From REEB85 sp018971455 (GTDB taxonomy: Bacteria > Pseudomonadota > Alphaproteobacteria > Acetobacterales > Acetobacteraceae): a stretch of 64,000 bases of DNA. The stretch spans positions 1 to 64,000 of the forward strand of contig JAGWNT010000003.1 of the NCBI GenBank assembly GCA_028871195.1, given 5' to 3'. The notes under the pieces were generated by a model. The model saw only the letters and a program-made list of their open reading frames with translations. It ran no database searches and was not told the origin of the DNA. Of the stretch, positions 34,346 through 42,169 are shown one piece after another; positions within the stretch are counted from its first letter, which is position 1, and each line of letters starts with the position of its first letter. The translations under genes were made by a program, and so were the position numbers.

Positions 34346-35049
34346 GCGACCTCGGAGACCACGAGGCAGGAGAGCGGGCCGGTGAGTGCCGCCAGCACCA
34401 TGGCGCGGCTGGCGGCGACCTGTTCGGCCATCAGCGCGGCGGCGCCGGCGCCGTCACCGGCGGCCAGGGCGGCGATCAGGCTGGCATGCTCGTGGGCCAT
34501 CTCGCCGCTGCGGTCGCGGCGCGACAGGCCGAGCACCAGCATGCGGGTCGCCTCGTCGAGCAGGCGGGCGATCTGGCGGGCAAGGCGGGCATTGCCGGCC
34601 AGCTCGGCGACGGCGGCGTGGAAATCGCGATTGGCGGCGAGGAAGGCGAGCGCGCTGTCGGGGTCCTCCGGGCGGTGGCCCTGGCGGCAGATGGCGTCCA
34701 GCCGCGCCAGGCTCGCCGTGCCGCCCGCGCTGGCGGCACGGCGGGCGGCCTCGGGTTCCAGCAACAGGCGCAGATCGAAGACCTCGTGGATGTCGCGCAC
34801 GGTGACCAGGCTGACCACCCAGCCGCGGCGCGGCACGGCCTGCACCAGCCCTTCCTCGGCAAGGCGTGCCAGCGCGGCCCGCACCGGGGCGCGGCCGAGG
34901 CCGAAGCGGGCGGCCAGGCCGGTCTCGCTGATGGAGGCACCCGGGCGCAGGCGGCAGGCCAGGATGTCGGTGCGCAGCGCCTCGACCGCCTGATCGGTCA
35001 GGCTGGCGGCTTGGGTCAGGATGGTGAGCACTGGCATGGCATGTGACAT
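34342..35049 (-). CDS. GntR-family transcriptional regulator, FadR/FCD subfamily
   Basis: A 235-residue regulator: N-terminal winged helix (LTDQAVEALRTDILACRLRPGASISETGLAARFGLGRAPVRAALARLAEEGLV) and a C-terminal all-helical FCD ligand domain with conserved Asp/His positions (DFHAAVAELAGNARL, HEHASLIAAL). ATG at 35049 begins the conserved part; an in-frame reading upstream is not conserved. It is translationally coupled to the thiol dioxygenase. A TGACATGTCA palindrome over its start suggests autoregulation. Confidence 0.87.
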   Translation of the reverse strand: MSHAMPVLTILTQAASLTDQAVEALRTDILACRLRPGASISETGLAARFGLGRAPVRAALARLAEEGLVQAVPRRGWVVSLVTVRDIHEVFDLRLLLEPEAARRAASAGGTASLARLDAICRQGHRPEDPDSALAFLAANRDFHAAVAELAGNARLARQIARLLDEATRMLVLGLSRRDRSGEMAHEHASLIAALAAGDGAGAAALMAEQVAASRAMVLAALTGPLSCLVVSEVA

Positions 35050-35053
35050 GTCA
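35044..35053. promoter_or_regulatory. TGACATGTCA palindrome at the GntR start codon
   Basis: A perfect 10-bp palindrome covers the GntR ATG (35047-35049 on the plus strand as CAT). GntR-family operators are short palindromes of similar size, so an autoregulatory site is plausible, but position and length alone are weak evidence. Confidence 0.3.
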
Positions 35054-35160
35054 TCGACATAGCAGCGACGTACCCGGCCGTTCAAGCGGCCTGTCGGGCG
35101 ATCAGTTGCGGCGGCCGGGCCGACGCGGCATCGTCGGGCCGCGCGGGCGGAGAATGCGGG

Positions 35161-35661
35161 ATGACCGATGAGGAATTGCGCGCCGAGGCGGCCGCGCTGC
35201 TGGAGATCTGCCGGCGCGCGGGGCTGCGGGTGGCGACGGTGGAGAGCTGCACCGGCGGGCTGATCGCCGCCACGCTGACCGCCATCGCCGGCAGCTCGGA
35301 TGTCGTCGAGCGCGGCTTCGTGACCTATTCCAATGCCGCCAAGACCGCGCTGGTGGGCGTGGCGGAAGGGCTGATCGCCGCCCATGGCGCGGTCAGCGAG
35401 CCGGTGGCGCGGGCCATGGCGGAGGGCGGGCTGGCCCATTCACCGGCCGAGCTCGCCGTCTCCGTGACCGGTGTGGCCGGGCCGGGCGGCGGCAGCGCCG
35501 GGAAGCCGGTGGGGCTGGTGTGGTTCGGCTGCGCGCGGCGCGGGCGGCCCAGCACGACGCTGCGCAGGGTCTTCCCCGGCGATCGGGACATGGTGCGGCG
35601 TGCCAGCGTGGCGCAGGCCCTCGCCCTGCTACAGGCGGCGGCGGGGGCCGCTTCGCCCTGA
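35161..35661 (+). CDS. pncC: CinA-type nicotinamide-nucleotide amidohydrolase
   Basis: Deamidates nicotinamide mononucleotide to nicotinate mononucleotide in pyridine-nucleotide recycling. The 166-residue stand-alone CinA C-terminal domain has VATVESCTGGLIAATLTAIAGSS (active-site Ser/Thr region), FVTYSNAAKTALVGV and VTGVAGPGGGSAGKPVGLVWFG. A complete stand-alone form without the N-terminal MoaB-like domain. Its last 33 nt overlap the end of the convergent phnM-like gene. Confidence 0.88.
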   Translation: MTDEELRAEAAALLEICRRAGLRVATVESCTGGLIAATLTAIAGSSDVVERGFVTYSNAAKTALVGVAEGLIAAHGAVSEPVARAMAEGGLAHSPAELAVSVTGVAGPGGGSAGKPVGLVWFGCARRGRPSTTLRRVFPGDRDMVRRASVAQALALLQAAAGAASP

Positions 35662-36816
35662 CCGCGCGGGCGAGGAGAGCCGCTCCGCGGCGTCGGCACC
35701 CGCCCATGCCAGCCGGCCGCCCGCGATGGTGGCAACCAGCCGTGGCGCCGCGCCGCCGGCATCGACCAGCAGCAGATCGGCGCGGCGGCCCGTGGCGATG
35801 GCACCGCGATCATGCAGGCCCGCGGCCGCGGCGGGGTTGGCGGAGACCAGCGCCCAGGACTCCGCAAGGCCGAGGGCGCCCCGCCCGGCCAGAATGAAGG
35901 GCGCGCGCAGCAGGCAGGGATAGAAATAATCGCTCGACAGCACCGAGCAGATGCCAGCCTCGGCGAGCGTGGCCGCGGAGGCCCAGCCGAGATGCGAGCC
36001 GCCGCGCACCACGTTCGGACTGCCCATCACCACCGCGTCGCCGGCCGCGCGGGCCGCCTGGCCGACGGCCTCGGCCATCGGAAACTCGCAGACGAGCGCG
36101 CCGAGATCGCGGAAATGGCGGCGCGTCGCCACCGTGTCGTCATCGTGGCTTGCCATCGGCAGGCCGGCTGCGCGGGCGGCATCGGCCAGGCGCAGGCGGG
36201 CCGGCGCCACCTCGGCCTCGCGGGCGGCCACCTGTTCGGCGAGACGGCGGAAGGCGGCGAGATCCATGCCGGCGCGCTCGGCGTATTTCGCGCCGCTCAC
36301 CGGATCGGCGATCTTCTTCAGGATCGCCGGCGTGTGGTCGTTGAAGGCGAGAAGATGGACGCGGCCGGCGGCGATGTCGGCCAGTGCCTCGTCCAGGGCG
36401 GCGAGGTTGAAGGCCTCCCAGCGCAGGTGCACGCGCATGTCGCAGAGAAAGCGCCCGGCGGCCAGGGCCGCGAGCAGGCGGCGCCAGGCGGCGTGGCTGC
36501 GCAGCCCCGGCTCCCATGAGAGGGTGACGCCGTGGAAGGCGGTGGTGATGCCGTTGGCGAGAAGCTGGGATTCGGTGTCGGCCAGGGCCAGCTCGGTCGG
36601 GAAATCGACGCCGGGGCGCGGCTGCATCTGCCGCTCGAACGCATCGCCGTGAATATCCACGATGCCGGGCAGCACCAGCAGGTCCGCGGCGTCGAGCCGG
36701 TGGCGGGCGGTGCCGGTGCCGAGGCCGGCGATGGCGTCGCCCTCGATGACGAGATCGGTGGCGTGCAACGCGCCCTCGGCAAGCACCTGACCGCCGGTGA
36801 TGTGCAGGCTCTGCAT
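35629..36816 (-). CDS. Second PhnM-type amidohydrolase linked to phnF
   Basis: A 395-residue paralogue of PhnM (alpha-D-ribose-1-methylphosphonate-5-triphosphate diphosphatase). Family motifs: GIVDIHGDAFERQMQPRPGVDFP (HGD where the operon copy has HTD), AFNDHTPAI, ASHDDDTVATRRHF, GSPNVVRGGSHLG and LSSDYFYPCLL. It is 48 nt downstream of phnF on the same strand, so both are probably co-transcribed away from the phn operon. The duplicate is clearly diverged, and may act on a different triphosphate or simply be a second copy. Its Arg-rich C-terminal tail overlaps pncC by 33 nt. Confidence 0.8.
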   Translation of the reverse strand: MQSLHITGGQVLAEGALHATDLVIEGDAIAGLGTGTARHRLDAADLLVLPGIVDIHGDAFERQMQPRPGVDFPTELALADTESQLLANGITTAFHGVTLSWEPGLRSHAAWRRLLAALAAGRFLCDMRVHLRWEAFNLAALDEALADIAAGRVHLLAFNDHTPAILKKIADPVSGAKYAERAGMDLAAFRRLAEQVAAREAEVAPARLRLADAARAAGLPMASHDDDTVATRRHFRDLGALVCEFPMAEAVGQAARAAGDAVVMGSPNVVRGGSHLGWASAATLAEAGICSVLSSDYFYPCLLRAPFILAGRGALGLAESWALVSANPAAAAGLHDRGAIATGRRADLLLVDAGGAAPRLVATIAGGRLAWAGADAAERLSSPARSGRSGPRRRL

Positions 36817-36864
36817 GCGGGATGGCGACCTTGCGGCTGGAGGTGGGGCGGTGGGGGCGGCCCG

Positions 36865-37602
36865 TCAGGGCTCGAAGACGATCTGGACGCGCGGCGTGGG
36901 ATAGCAGGCGATGCCGAACTCGATGACCGCGCCGCGACGATCGACATTGACGTTCTCGGCGATCAGCAGCGGCCGGTTGCGCGCGGTGCGCAGCAGGGCT
37001 GCCTCCTGGGCCGAGGGCAGGCGGGCGGAGACGCGGGTGACCTGGCGCCGGTAATCGGCGATGCCGATCGCCGCCAGGGCGGCGGTGATGGTGGCGTGCT
37101 TGCGCAGGGCGGCGAGCAGGCCGGGAAGCCGGGCGGCCGGGAAATGATGCGCCGCCAGACTGACCGGCCGGCCATCGGCGAGGCCGAGCCTTTCGAGGCG
37201 GATGACCCGTGCCCCGGTGCGCAGGCCGAGCCCGGCCGCGACCGTTGCCGGGGCTGCGATCTCCGCGAGTTCGAGAATCTGGCCCGACGGCTCCTTGTTG
37301 TGGCGGGAGATCCATTCGGAGAAGCGGGTGCGGGCGGAGACCGCATAATCAAGAATATCCTCGGCGACGAAGCTGCCGCGACCCTGTTCGATGCGCACCT
37401 GCCCGCCGCGCGACAATTCCTCGAGCGCGCGGCGGACGGTGTGGCGATTGACGGCGAAGCGGCTGGCGAGCTGGGCCTCGGTGGGCAGGCGGGCGCCGGG
37501 GGCGTGCTGGCCGGACTCGATCTCGCCGGCCAGGGTGGTTGCGATCTGTCGCCACAGCGACACGCCGGGCTCGCGCGCGGGATGGCCGGTATCGGGCGTC
37601 AT
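36865..37602 (-). CDS. phnF: Phosphonate-utilisation regulator PhnF (GntR/UTRA)
   Basis: A 245-residue GntR-family repressor of the HutC/UTRA subfamily: winged helix QIATTLAGEIESGQHAPGARLPTEAQLASRFAVNRHTVRRALEELSRGG, then the UTRA ligand domain ending IEFGIACYPTPRVQIVF. Divergent from phnG across a 118-nt promoter region with a candidate operator at 37687-37700. Transcribed together with the second phnM copy. Confidence 0.9.
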   Translation of the reverse strand: MTPDTGHPAREPGVSLWRQIATTLAGEIESGQHAPGARLPTEAQLASRFAVNRHTVRRALEELSRGGQVRIEQGRGSFVAEDILDYAVSARTRFSEWISRHNKEPSGQILELAEIAAPATVAAGLGLRTGARVIRLERLGLADGRPVSLAAHHFPAARLPGLLAALRKHATITAALAAIGIADYRRQVTRVSARLPSAQEAALLRTARNRPLLIAENVNVDRRGAVIEFGIACYPTPRVQIVFEP

Positions 37603-37686
37603 GTCGGCGGCATCGTCATGGTCTCTTCATCCATTCCCGGCCGGTGTCGTGCTGGATTGGCTTGACGATAATCGGATTCTGATCTA

Positions 37687-37700
37687 GTTGTCTAGATGTC
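37687..37700. promoter_or_regulatory. Candidate PhnF operator overlapping the phnG promoter
   Basis: GTTGTCTAGATGTC is a CTAG-centred imperfect inverted repeat; the left half matches TTGTCTAGA exactly. A possible -35 TTGACG (37662-37667) and, 17 nt later, a weak -10 TAGTTG (37685-37690) would place the operator over the -10, fitting repression of phnG-M. A further CTAG at 37684-37687 precedes it. The match to a PhnF site is from memory of the family's operators. Confidence 0.5.
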
Positions 37701-37720
37701 TATTGCACGAGCAACCGGCC

Positions 37721-38191
37721 ATGACCGAACCCGCCGCCGAAAGCCCGACCGCCATCGCCGCCCGCCAGGGCTGGATGCGCGTGCTCGCGCGGGCCGGGCT
37801 GGACGAGCTTGCCGGAGCCCTGGCCGCCTGCCCCGCCCTGCCTGACCATCTCGTTCTGCGCGGACCCCAGACGGGGCTCGTGATGCTGCGGGGACGCGCC
37901 GGCGGCGGCGGGGCCGCGTTCAACCTGGGCGAGATGACGGTGACGCGCTGCACGGTGCGCTCCGCCGGCGGGCAGATCGGCCATGCCAGCATCGCCGGGC
38001 GGGATGGCGCGCGGGCCGAGCTTGCCGCGCGCATCGACGCCGCCCTGCAGGATCCGTCGCTGCATGAGGTTTTCACGGCGCGGCTGGTTGCGCCGCTGCG
38101 CGCAGCCCAGGAAGCCCGCACGGCTGCCGACGCCCGCCGCGCCGCGGCGACGCAGGTGCAGTTCTTCACCATGGCAACGATGCGGTCCTGA
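37721..38191 (+). CDS. phnG: C-P lyase subunit PhnG
   Basis: Core subunit of the C-P lyase complex (PhnGHIJ), 156 residues. Recognisable are ARQGWMRVLARA near the N-terminus, GLVMLRGRAGGGGAAFNLGEMTVTRC, and IGHASIAGRD. The ATG at 37721 is preferred to an in-frame ATG 33 nt upstream, which lies inside the likely operator region. Three bases separate it from phnH. Confidence 0.93.
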   Translation: MTEPAAESPTAIAARQGWMRVLARAGLDELAGALAACPALPDHLVLRGPQTGLVMLRGRAGGGGAAFNLGEMTVTRCTVRSAGGQIGHASIAGRDGARAELAARIDAALQDPSLHEVFTARLVAPLRAAQEARTAADARRAAATQVQFFTMATMRS

Positions 38192-38194
38192 CCG

Positions 38195-38767
38195 ATGCTG
38201 GTCGATCTTCCCGGCTTCGCCGACCCGGTGCGCGACGCCCAGGCCTGTTTCCGCACCGTGCTCGCCGCCATGGCCCGGCCCGGCACGGTGCACCAGGCCG
38301 GCGAGCACCTCGCGCCGCCGGCGGGCCTGCACCGCGCCACCGCCGCCGTGCTGCTGACGCTGGTGGATGGCGAGACCAGCCTGCACGTGACGGACGGGTT
38401 CGAGGTCGCCCGCGACTGGATCGGGTTTCATTGCGACATGCGCGCCGCCACGGCGGGCCATGCGCGCTTCGTGCTGGCGGAGCGGATGGTCGATCTGGCC
38501 GCCCTCGCCGCGGGCAGCGACGAGGCGCCAGAGGAGTCGGCCACGCTCATCCTCCAGCTGCCGGAGCTGCAAACCGGCACTTCCTACCTGCTTGACGGGC
38601 CCGGGCTTGCGCACCCCGCCCCCTTCCGCGCGCGCGGACTGGGCGAGGGGTTCGTGGCGGCCTGGGCGGCCAACCGGGCGCGTTTTCCGTGCGGGGTCGA
38701 TCTCATCCTGTGCAGCGGCACGCAGGTCGCGGCCCTGCCGCGCAGCCTGCGCATCACGGAGGGCTGA
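38195..38767 (+). CDS. phnH: C-P lyase subunit PhnH
   Basis: A 190-residue core subunit that binds PhnI/PhnG. The family blocks PGFADPVRDAQACFRTVLAAMARPG, LLTLVDGETSLHV, FVLAERM and GTSYLLDGPGLAHPAPFRARGL are present. Start ATG 3 nt after phnG. It has no catalytic metal site and supports assembly of the C-P lyase core. Confidence 0.94.
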   Translation: MLVDLPGFADPVRDAQACFRTVLAAMARPGTVHQAGEHLAPPAGLHRATAAVLLTLVDGETSLHVTDGFEVARDWIGFHCDMRAATAGHARFVLAERMVDLAALAAGSDEAPEESATLILQLPELQTGTSYLLDGPGLAHPAPFRARGLGEGFVAAWAANRARFPCGVDLILCSGTQVAALPRSLRITEG

Positions 38768-38770
38768 GGC

Positions 38771-39853
38771 ATGGCGTATGTCGCCGTCAAAGGTGGCGAG
38801 CGGGCCATCGACAACGCCCATGCCTGGCGCGATGCGACGCGCCGCGGCGACCCCGCGGTGCCGGAGCTGGCGACGGCGCAGATCGGCGCGCAGCTCGGGC
38901 GCGCCGTCGACCGGGTGATGGCGGAGGGCTCGCTGTACGATCGCGATCTCGCCGCCCTCGCCATCAAGCAGGCCCAGGGCGACCTGGTGGAGGCGGCCTT
39001 CCTGCTGCGCGCCTACCGCACCACCCTGCCCCGCCTGGCCGGGTCACTGCCGGTGGACACGGCGGCGATGCGCGTCCATCGCCGGGTCTCCGCGATCTTC
39101 AAGGATCTGCCCGGTGGGCAGGTGCTGGGGCCGACCGCCGATTACACGCACCGGCTGCTCGATTTCGCGCTTGCCGCCGAGGGTGCCGCACCGGCCGCGC
39201 CGCGCGAGGCCATGCCGCTCGGCGCCATGCCGCGGGTGAGCGACCTGCTCGGCGATGAGGGGCTGATCGAGGGCGACGGCGCGGGCGCCGAGGAGCCGGG
39301 CGACATCACCCGCGAGCCGCTCGGCTTTCCGGCCGCGCGCGACGTGCGCCTGCAGGCCCTGGCCCGTGGCGATGAGGGATTCCTGCTCGGCCTCGGATAT
39401 TCCACGCAGCGCGGCTGGGGCGGCACGCACCCTTTCGTGGGCGAGATCCGCATGGGCGAGGTCGCCGTCGAGATCGTGCCGCCGGAGCTGGGTTTCGCCA
39501 TCGACATCGGCGACATCATCTTGACCGAGTGCCAGATCGTCAACCAGTTCGCCGGGTCCAGGAGCCAGCCGCCGCAATTCACCCGCGGCTATGGGCTGGT
39601 CTTCGGCCACGCCGATCGGCGGGCGATGGCGATGGCGCTGGTCGATCGCGCGATGCGCACCGGAGAGCTGGGTGAGGATGCCACGGCGCCGGCGCAGAAC
39701 GTGGAGTTCGTGCTGTCGCATTGCGACAATATCGAGGCGACCGGCTTCGTCGAGCATCTCAAGCTGCCGCATTACGTGGATTTCCAGAGCGAGCTGGAGA
39801 CCATCCGGCGCATGCGCGCCGAAGCCACGCAGATGGCCGAGGCGGCGCAATGA
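38771..39853 (+). CDS. phnI: C-P lyase subunit PhnI
   Basis: Nucleosidase-type subunit (360 residues) that, with PhnG, PhnH and PhnL, attaches methylphosphonate to ribose from ATP. Family signatures: MAYVAVKGGERAI, YDRDLAALAIKQAQGDLVEAAFLLRAYRTTLPRL, HRRVSAIFKDLPGGQVLGPTADYTHRLLDF, GYSTQRGWGGTHPFVGEIRMGEV and FVLSHCDNIEATGFVEHLKLPHYVDFQSEL. Normal length. Overlaps phnJ by 4 nt. Confidence 0.97.
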   Translation: MAYVAVKGGERAIDNAHAWRDATRRGDPAVPELATAQIGAQLGRAVDRVMAEGSLYDRDLAALAIKQAQGDLVEAAFLLRAYRTTLPRLAGSLPVDTAAMRVHRRVSAIFKDLPGGQVLGPTADYTHRLLDFALAAEGAAPAAPREAMPLGAMPRVSDLLGDEGLIEGDGAGAEEPGDITREPLGFPAARDVRLQALARGDEGFLLGLGYSTQRGWGGTHPFVGEIRMGEVAVEIVPPELGFAIDIGDIILTECQIVNQFAGSRSQPPQFTRGYGLVFGHADRRAMAMALVDRAMRTGELGEDATAPAQNVEFVLSHCDNIEATGFVEHLKLPHYVDFQSELETIRRMRAEATQMAEAAQ

Positions 39854-40707
39854 CGGCCGATGCGGGATATAATTTCGCCTATCTGGACGAGCAGACCAAG
39901 CGCATGATCCGGCGCGCCATCCTCAAGGCGGTGGCGATTCCGGGGCATCAGGTGCCGTTCGCCAGCCGGGAAATGCCGCTGCCCTATGGCTGGGGCACGG
40001 GCGGCATCCAGGTAACGGCCGCGGTGCTGGGGCCCGAGGATGTGCTGAAGGTGATCGACCAGGGGGCGGACGATACCACCAACGCCGTCTCGATCCGCCG
40101 CTTCTTCGCGCGCACCGCGGGGGTGGCGACGACGACGCATACCGCGGATGCCAGCATCATCCAGACCCGCCACCGGATTCCCGAGCAGGCGCTGCGCGCG
40201 GATCAGATCCTGATCTACCAGGTGCCGCAACCCGAGCCGCTTTCCGGGCTGGAGCCCTCGCGCGCCGAGACGCGGCGGATGCACGCGCTCAGCGAATACG
40301 GTGCCATGAGCGTGAAACTCTATGAGGATATCACGCGTTTCGGCCAGGTCTCGATCAGCTACGATTATCCGGTGATGGTGGGCGGGCGCTATCTGATGTC
40401 GCCCAGCCCGATCCCGGCCTTCGACAATCCGAAGCTCGATCGCATGGCGGCGTTGCAGCTTTTCGGCGCCGGCCGGGAGAAGCGCATCTACGCCATTCCA
40501 CCGCATACCGAGGTGCGCAGCCTGGATTTCGACGACCATCCCTTCCGCACGACCCGCGCGCCGCATCGGTGCCATCTGTGCGATGCCGATGGCAGCTATC
40601 TGGACGAGATCGTCACCGATGACCGCGGCGGGCGGATGTTCGTCTGCTCCGACACCGATTATTGCGCGACGCGCCGCGACGGCGGACACGCGGGAGGCGC
40701 GGCATGA
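39850..40707 (+). CDS. phnJ: C-P lyase, radical SAM subunit PhnJ
   Basis: Cleaves the carbon-phosphorus bond of ribose methylphosphonate 5-phosphate by radical SAM chemistry. The 285-residue protein has the family's unusual cluster-binding arrangement near the C-terminus, CxxC, 21 residues, C, five residues, C (CHLCD ... CSDTDYC), plus YNFAYLDEQTKRMIRRAILKAVAIPG at the N-terminus. Start ATG overlaps phnI by 4 nt and its stop overlaps phnK. All four cysteines are present, so it should be functional. Confidence 0.97.
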   Translation: MTADAGYNFAYLDEQTKRMIRRAILKAVAIPGHQVPFASREMPLPYGWGTGGIQVTAAVLGPEDVLKVIDQGADDTTNAVSIRRFFARTAGVATTTHTADASIIQTRHRIPEQALRADQILIYQVPQPEPLSGLEPSRAETRRMHALSEYGAMSVKLYEDITRFGQVSISYDYPVMVGGRYLMSPSPIPAFDNPKLDRMAALQLFGAGREKRIYAIPPHTEVRSLDFDDHPFRTTRAPHRCHLCDADGSYLDEIVTDDRGGRMFVCSDTDYCATRRDGGHAGGAA

Positions 40708-41480
40708 CCGACGGCACGCTTCTGTCGGCGCGCGGGCTGTCCCTGTCATTCGGCGCCGTTCCGGCACTGGCCGATGTGGCGGTGGATCTCTGGCCGGGCG
40801 AGGTGCTCGCCGTTGTCGGCGAATCGGGGTCCGGCAAGACGACGCTGCTGAACGTGCTCTGCGGGCGCACGGCGCCGCAGGAAGGGGTGATCTGGGTGCG
40901 CGATCCGGCCGGGCATCTGCACGATCTGCGCGCCATGCCGGCCCCTGCCCTGCGCGCGCTGCACCGTTCGGATTGGGGTTTTGTGCACCAGAACCCGCGC
41001 GAGACGCTGCGCATGGGCGTGACCGCCGGCGGCAATATCGGCGAGCGGCTGATGGCGCAGGGGGCACGGCATTACGGGCGGATCCGCGCGGAAGCGGCGG
41101 CGTGGCTCGCGCAGGTGGAGATCGACCGCGACCGGCTCGATGACCTGCCGGCGCATTTCTCCGGCGGCATGCTGCAACGCCTGCAGATCGCGCGCACGCT
41201 GGTGACGCATCCGCGCCTGGTGTTCATGGACGAGCCGACCGGCGGGCTCGACGTGTCGGTGCAGGCGCGGCTGCTCGATCTCATTCGCAACCTGGTGCGG
41301 CGGCTTGGGATTGCCGTGGTGCTGGTGACGCATGATCTCGCCGTGGCCCGGCTGCTCGCCCAGCGCATCATGGTGATGCAGCGCGGCCGGGTGGTGGAGG
41401 CCGGCCTGACCGACCAGGTGCTGGACGACCCGCAGCATCCCTACACGCAATTGCTCGTAAGCTCGGTGTTGCAGGCATGA
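40704..41480 (+). CDS. phnK: C-P lyase ABC-type ATPase PhnK
   Basis: ABC-type ATPase that binds the C-P lyase core, 258 residues. Walker A GESGSGKTT, signature HFSGGMLQRLQIARTLV, Walker B LVFMDEPTGGLDVSVQ and H-loop VTHDLAVAR are intact; the linker GVIWVRDPAGHLHDLRAMP and the run VHQNPRETLRMGVTAGGNIGER are PhnK-typical. The signature SGGMLQ is like PhnK and dipeptide-type ATPases rather than importers. Linked by 4-nt overlaps on both sides. Confidence 0.94.
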   Translation: MTDGTLLSARGLSLSFGAVPALADVAVDLWPGEVLAVVGESGSGKTTLLNVLCGRTAPQEGVIWVRDPAGHLHDLRAMPAPALRALHRSDWGFVHQNPRETLRMGVTAGGNIGERLMAQGARHYGRIRAEAAAWLAQVEIDRDRLDDLPAHFSGGMLQRLQIARTLVTHPRLVFMDEPTGGLDVSVQARLLDLIRNLVRRLGIAVVLVTHDLAVARLLAQRIMVMQRGRVVEAGLTDQVLDDPQHPYTQLLVSSVLQA

Positions 41481-42169
41481 GCGTGCGGGTCGAGACCGAA
41501 AACCTCAGCAAGAGTTTCGTGCTGCATCTGCAGGGCGGCCTGCGGCTTTCGGTGCTGCGCGGGGTTGATCTCACGGCGCGGGCCGGCGAATGCGTGGCGC
41601 TGGTCGGACCGTCCGGGGCGGGCAAGACGACGTTGCTGCGCAGCCTGTACGGCAATTACCGCGCCGATAGCGGGGCAATCCGCCTTCGCCATGACGGGGA
41701 CATGCTGGATCTGGTGACGGCGAGCCCGCGTCAGGTCGTGGCGGCGCGGGCCCGCAGCATCGGCTATGTCAGTCAGTTCCTGCGCGTAGTGCCGCGGGTG
41801 GCGGCGCTGGATATCGTCGCCGAGGCGGCGCGCGATGTGGCGCCCGAGGCCGCGCGGGCGCAGGCGCGGGCGCTGCTGCTGCGGCTCAATATTCCGCAGC
41901 GCCTGCATGGTCTGCCGCCGGCAACGTTCTCGGGCGGCGAACAGCAGCGCGTGAACCTGGCGCGCGGCTTCATCGGCGCCCATCCGATCCTGCTGCTCGA
42001 CGAACCCACCGCCTCGCTCGACCGCGCGAACAGGGACATCGTCATTGCCATGATCCGCGAGGCGAAGGCGGCGGGCATTGCCATCATCGGCATTTTTCAC
42101 GATACCGAGGTGCGCGGCGCGGTGGCCGACCGGCTTCATGAGGTGACGATCTTGCAGGATTTGGCATGA
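41477..42169 (+). CDS. phnL: C-P lyase ABC-type ATPase PhnL
   Basis: Second ABC-type subunit, needed for the ribose transfer step, 230 residues. Visible are LSKSFVLHLQGGLRLSVLRGV, Walker A GPSGAGKTT, VSQFLRVVPRVAALDIVAE, signature FSGGEQQRVNLARGF and Walker B ILLLDEPTASLDRAN. The FLRVVPRVAALDIVAEAA segment is characteristic of PhnL. Overlaps phnK and phnM by 4 nt. Confidence 0.95.
   Translation: MSVRVETENLSKSFVLHLQGGLRLSVLRGVDLTARAGECVALVGPSGAGKTTLLRSLYGNYRADSGAIRLRHDGDMLDLVTASPRQVVAARARSIGYVSQFLRVVPRVAALDIVAEAARDVAPEAARAQARALLLRLNIPQRLHGLPPATFSGGEQQRVNLARGFIGAHPILLLDEPTASLDRANRDIVIAMIREAKAAGIAIIGIFHDTEVRGAVADRLHEVTILQDLA

Noticed and set aside
35044..35053. Strong operator claim for TGACATGTCA
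   Set aside because: A 10-bp palindrome is plausible but not significant without conservation data, so it is listed only at low confidence.
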